This document shows positions 32,546 through 34,962 of a stretch of DNA of 34,962 nucleotides, one piece after another. Source of the DNA: an uncultured Flavobacteriales bacterium (GTDB taxonomy: Bacteria; Bacteroidota; Bacteroidia; Flavobacteriales; Schleiferiaceae). The notes below the pieces were generated by a model. It was not told the origin of the DNA. It saw nothing but the letters and a program-made list of their open reading frames with translations, and made no database searches. Within the stretch, counting starts at the first letter, position 1, and each line of letters starts with the position of its first letter. Location of the stretch: NCBI GenBank assembly GCA_937942085.1, contig CALDGA010000243.1, positions 1-34,962 of the forward strand, read 5' to 3'. A program made the position numbers and the translations under genes.

Positions 32546-32553
32546 TACCTTAG
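32546..32553 (+). promoter_or_regulatory. Candidate -7 box for the two-component operon
   Basis: TACCTTAG matches 5 of the 6 fixed positions of TAnnTTTG and lies 4 bases before the histidine kinase ATG at 32558, the same distance as the box before guaA. Confidence 0.25.
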
Positions 32554-32557
32554 TACT

Positions 32558-33958
32558 ATGTTCAAAGTACTGCTCAGCAAACTCAGAAAACATTCGACGA
32601 CAGCCATATTAACGGCGGCTGTTTTGGGTGCCTTGTACCTACAGCTGAGCTTGTTATCTGGGGAGTTGGAATTACAACGCCAGCAATACGAGACGAACGT
32701 GGGCCAAATGGCGACAAATTTGAACGACCGTGTTCGTTTGCATATTCGCCGCAAAAGCATGGGTATGCGACAAACCACGAGCACGGGGGATAGTACTGTG
32801 ACTATTTCTACACCCATGGGAACGACCACGTTGCGTTGGTCCAGCGGTCAGGTGCAAAACCCGTACGGTCTCGGCGGTATAGATACGAACTTCCTAGGCG
32901 GGATTTTTGACAACTTCCAAAGCAATCTGCCTTGGGAAACGCAGTTGTCTTATGGTGAAATGGACAGTATCGTTACGGCTGAGTTGCGGGCACAAGGCAT
33001 CAACGTGGAGCCGATGTGGAGCGTCGTGGAAAATGGCTACTTGAGTACCTTGACGACAGAGGGATTCAATCCGCAATTGGTCAAATTCAATTACGTTTTA
33101 GCTGAAAGCTTTTTCGGTCCCACCCGCCAATTGCTCTTGTACTTCCCTCGTGAAGGATTCTTTTTGGCCAAACGCGTGTATCTAAGCTTGTTGGCAGCTT
33201 TATTGTTTGCGGCCGTCATTCTTATTGCCTTCTTTGGTGTGCAGCGTCAAGGCCGTCGTCAAAAGCGATTAGCTGCCGTGAAGAGCGATTTCATTAACAA
33301 TATGAGTCACGAGTTTAAAACCCCGTTGGCCACCATCAACTTGGCAGTAGATTCATTGATGAAGAACGGAGAGAAGATGAACCCCGAGCGAATGCGCAGC
33401 TATTTTGAGATCATCAAGGCCGAAAACAAGCGGATGAATGCGCAGATGGAAAGCGTATTGCAAATGTCCATGATGGATAAGGAGGAACTCACCCTGGATA
33501 AGGAGTGGATGAAACTGGACCAATTAGTGGAGGAGGCCGTCGATCATTTCCGTTTGAATGTACAAGACCGTGGCGGTTGGATGGACCTTCAAATGGCAGA
33601 GGGGAGCTTTGATTTCCTCGGCGACCGCACCCAGTTGAAGAGTGCCTTGACGAATCTCATCGACAATGCCATTAAGTACAGTCCTTCAGCGCCGCAGATC
33701 AGCGTAAAATTGGGCCTTAATAATGCCCATTATCTCGTGGACATCAAAGATCGAGGCATAGGCATGGATGAGGAAACCCAGATGCAGGTCTTTGACCGAT
33801 TCTTCCGAGCTACCAAAGGAAACATTCACGACGTGAAAGGGCACGGTTTAGGCCTTTCCTTCGTTAAAGAGATTGTAGAAAAACACCGTGGTCAGATCAC
33901 CTTAAAAAGTGCACCCGGTGAAGGAACCACATTTACCCTGGCATTACAAAGAAAATAG
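32558..33958 (+). CDS. Membrane sensor histidine kinase
   Basis: A 466-residue sensor kinase. A first transmembrane helix at about 15-34 and a second at about 205-228 enclose a periplasmic sensor domain of roughly 170 residues without a recognised fold. The HisKA box has H251 in NNMSHEFKTPLATI. The HATPase domain shows N box NLIDNAIKYS, G1 DIKDRGIGMD, and G2 GHGLGLSFVKEI. Signal unknown. It is followed after two bases by its response regulator. This kinase-regulator pair of the OmpR type is common in Bacteroidota. Confidence 0.94.
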   Translation: MFKVLLSKLRKHSTTAILTAAVLGALYLQLSLLSGELELQRQQYETNVGQMATNLNDRVRLHIRRKSMGMRQTTSTGDSTVTISTPMGTTTLRWSSGQVQNPYGLGGIDTNFLGGIFDNFQSNLPWETQLSYGEMDSIVTAELRAQGINVEPMWSVVENGYLSTLTTEGFNPQLVKFNYVLAESFFGPTRQLLLYFPREGFFLAKRVYLSLLAALLFAAVILIAFFGVQRQGRRQKRLAAVKSDFINNMSHEFKTPLATINLAVDSLMKNGEKMNPERMRSYFEIIKAENKRMNAQMESVLQMSMMDKEELTLDKEWMKLDQLVEEAVDHFRLNVQDRGGWMDLQMAEGSFDFLGDRTQLKSALTNLIDNAIKYSPSAPQISVKLGLNNAHYLVDIKDRGIGMDEETQMQVFDRFFRATKGNIHDVKGHGLGLSFVKEIVEKHRGQITLKSAPGEGTTFTLALQRK

Positions 33959-33960
33959 AT

Positions 33961-34650
33961 ATGGACAAGCAGCACATTTTACTGGTAGAAGATGATATCA
34001 ACTTCGGCAATCTTTTGCGAGATACTTTGACTTTCAACGATTACGAAGTTACCCTGGAGCGCGATGGTGTTCAAGGCTTACGTGCTTTTAAGCAAGGCAC
34101 CTTTGACTTATGTATTTTCGACATTATGATGCCGAAGAAAGACGGCCTCACCCTAGCCACAGAAGTGAAAGAGATTGATAACGGTCAACCCCTTATTTTT
34201 CTCACGGCAAAAGGGCAGAAGGAGGATATTATCGCCGGATATTCGGCTGGGGCGGATGATTATTTAGTAAAGCCCTTTGATACAGATGTGTTGCTGTATA
34301 AAATTCAAGCCATTATTGGCCGCAAATCTGCGGAAGTTGAAGAGGAGCCGGATGAACTGACCATAGGTAATTTCAAATTTTACCCTAAGATTCGTCAACT
34401 AGGCATTGATGGAGAGGTGGTTCGGTTGAGTCCCAAGGAAAGTGATCTACTCAAGTTGATGATCGTACACCGCAATCAACTATTGCCCCGTTCGAAGGCA
34501 CTCTTAAAGATTTGGAAAGAGGATAACTATTTCACCGGGCGTTCCATGGATGTATATGTGGCGAAACTCCGTAAATATTTGCGTCCAGACGAGCGATTGC
34601 GTATTGAGAATGTGCACGGTGAAGGCTTCCGATTAGTAGACGAAAGCTAG
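33961..34650 (+). CDS. OmpR/PhoB-family response regulator
   Basis: A 229-residue response regulator. The receiver has acidic pocket D11/D12, phosphoacceptor D54 (CIFDIMMPKKDG), T82 (LTAKG) and K104 (YLVKPFD). The C-terminal winged-helix DNA-binding domain includes VRLSPKESDLLKLMIVHRNQLLPR, SMDVYVAKLRKYL and VHGEGFRLV. It is the partner of the kinase two bases upstream. Its TAG stop (34648-34650) overlaps the stop of the convergent photolyase gene. Confidence 0.95.
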   Translation: MDKQHILLVEDDINFGNLLRDTLTFNDYEVTLERDGVQGLRAFKQGTFDLCIFDIMMPKKDGLTLATEVKEIDNGQPLIFLTAKGQKEDIIAGYSAGADDYLVKPFDTDVLLYKIQAIIGRKSAEVEEEPDELTIGNFKFYPKIRQLGIDGEVVRLSPKESDLLKLMIVHRNQLLPRSKALLKIWKEDNYFTGRSMDVYVAKLRKYLRPDERLRIENVHGEGFRLVDES

Positions 34651-34962
34651 CGTTCGCGACGACCTGGGTTGGTGTGTTTAGCGAGAATTCGCTTAGATTC
34701 TACCGCAGCAGATTTTGATTTTTTCGCAGCATACAGCGTGTCGCTGGCCTGTTTTCGAGCCTTGGAAAGATTGATAATCGGTTCTGCAGGATAATCGCCC
34801 AGGCTGATGTTTTCCATCGCTAATTGCAAAGGAGGAATGTTCCACGGCTCGTGGATGTATTCCACCGTTACTTGGGCCAATTCTGGTATCCATTCCTTGA
34901 TAAATATTCCCTTAGGGTCGTGATCCTGACTCTGTTTGATCGGATTGTAGATGCGAATGGTA
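34647..34962 (-). CDS. Cryptochrome/photolyase family protein, C-terminal part only
   Basis: An open minus-strand frame enters from the window end and stops at TAG (34647-34649). The 104 visible residues include RIYNPIKQSQDHDPKGIFIK, EWIPELAQVTVEYIHEPW and NIPPLQLAMENISLGDYPAEPI, the conserved end of the FAD-binding domain of the cryptochrome/photolyase family (COG0415), followed by a Lys/Ser/Ala-rich tail ending NPGRRER. The N-terminal antenna domain and most of the FAD site are outside the window, so CPD photolyase and cryptochrome cannot be told apart. This is the third photolyase-family gene in the window. It converges on the response regulator gene. Confidence 0.88.
   Translation of the reverse strand, partial: TIRIYNPIKQSQDHDPKGIFIKEWIPELAQVTVEYIHEPWNIPPLQLAMENISLGDYPAEPIINLSKARKQASDTLYAAKKSKSAAVESKRILAKHTNPGRRER

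Noticed and set aside
1-34962. Prophage, IS element or genomic island borders
   Set aside because: No transposase, integrase, tRNA or flanking repeats; all genes fit one chromosomal style.

Overview
This window looks like chromosomal DNA from an aerobic member of the Bacteroidota, most likely a Flavobacteriales relative of the marine Cryomorphaceae/Schleiferiaceae type; the exact genus is inference. The pointers are a secreted protein ending in a type B T9SS (gliding-motility-type) sorting domain, a PadR/PspC operon, a guaB-PPIase-PPIase-PPIase-moxR block, bacillithiol synthesis (bshC), flavobacterial-type carotenoid genes, and TAnnTTTG-like -7 promoter boxes instead of sigma70 promoters. No tRNA, rRNA, IS element, phage gene or CRISPR array was seen. 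Genes are very tightly packed.

Left edge (1-3600): an operon on the minus strand encodes an FeS-BCP/PhrB-type photolyase followed, with a TAATG overlap, by a DASH cryptochrome cut by the window start. Upstream lies a lipoprotein gene, then a minus-strand terminator. 3.6-8.2 kb: bshC, guaA and a LysM/periplasmic-binding-like protein. 8.2-13.4 kb: a PrxQ/Bcp peroxiredoxin, then carotenoid genes in two blocks, crtZ-crtYcd and crtD-cruF, separated by a TerC protein and a small membrane-anchored protein. Together these four carotenoid genes fit the monocyclic saproxanthin/myxol type of pathway; crtE, crtB and crtI are not in the window.

13.4-16.7 kb: a three-gene minus-strand operon (DUF4252-like protein, PadR, PspC) with a recognisable promoter and candidate operator, then a CarF/PEDS1-type plasmanylethanolamine desaturase homologue. 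16.7-22.3 kb: a short 22-bp tandem repeat, an exported DsrE-like protein, a methyltransferase coupled to a carboxypeptidase-regulatory-domain protein, ettA, and an acyl-CoA dehydrogenase. These are followed by a head-to-head pair of very small genes, DUF2256 (43 aa, zinc-ribbon; outside usual ORF size limits) and DUF2805/TIGR03643, two families that tend to travel with cryptochrome/photolyase genes.

22.4-35 kb: the T9SS cargo protein; guaB with a symmetric promoter region; three periplasmic peptidyl-prolyl isomerase/chaperone proteins; MoxR ATPase; a two-component system; and, at the right edge, the C-terminal end of a third photolyase/cryptochrome gene whose stop codon overlaps that of the response regulator.

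The recurring theme is light and oxidative damage: three photolyase/cryptochrome genes, DUF2256 and DUF2805, carotenoids, the CarF homologue, bacillithiol and a thiol peroxidase. Whether these genes are co-regulated by light is inference. The most interesting candidate for an undescribed system is the DUF2256/DUF2805 pair, arranged as a non-contiguous operon with the acyl-CoA dehydrogenase.
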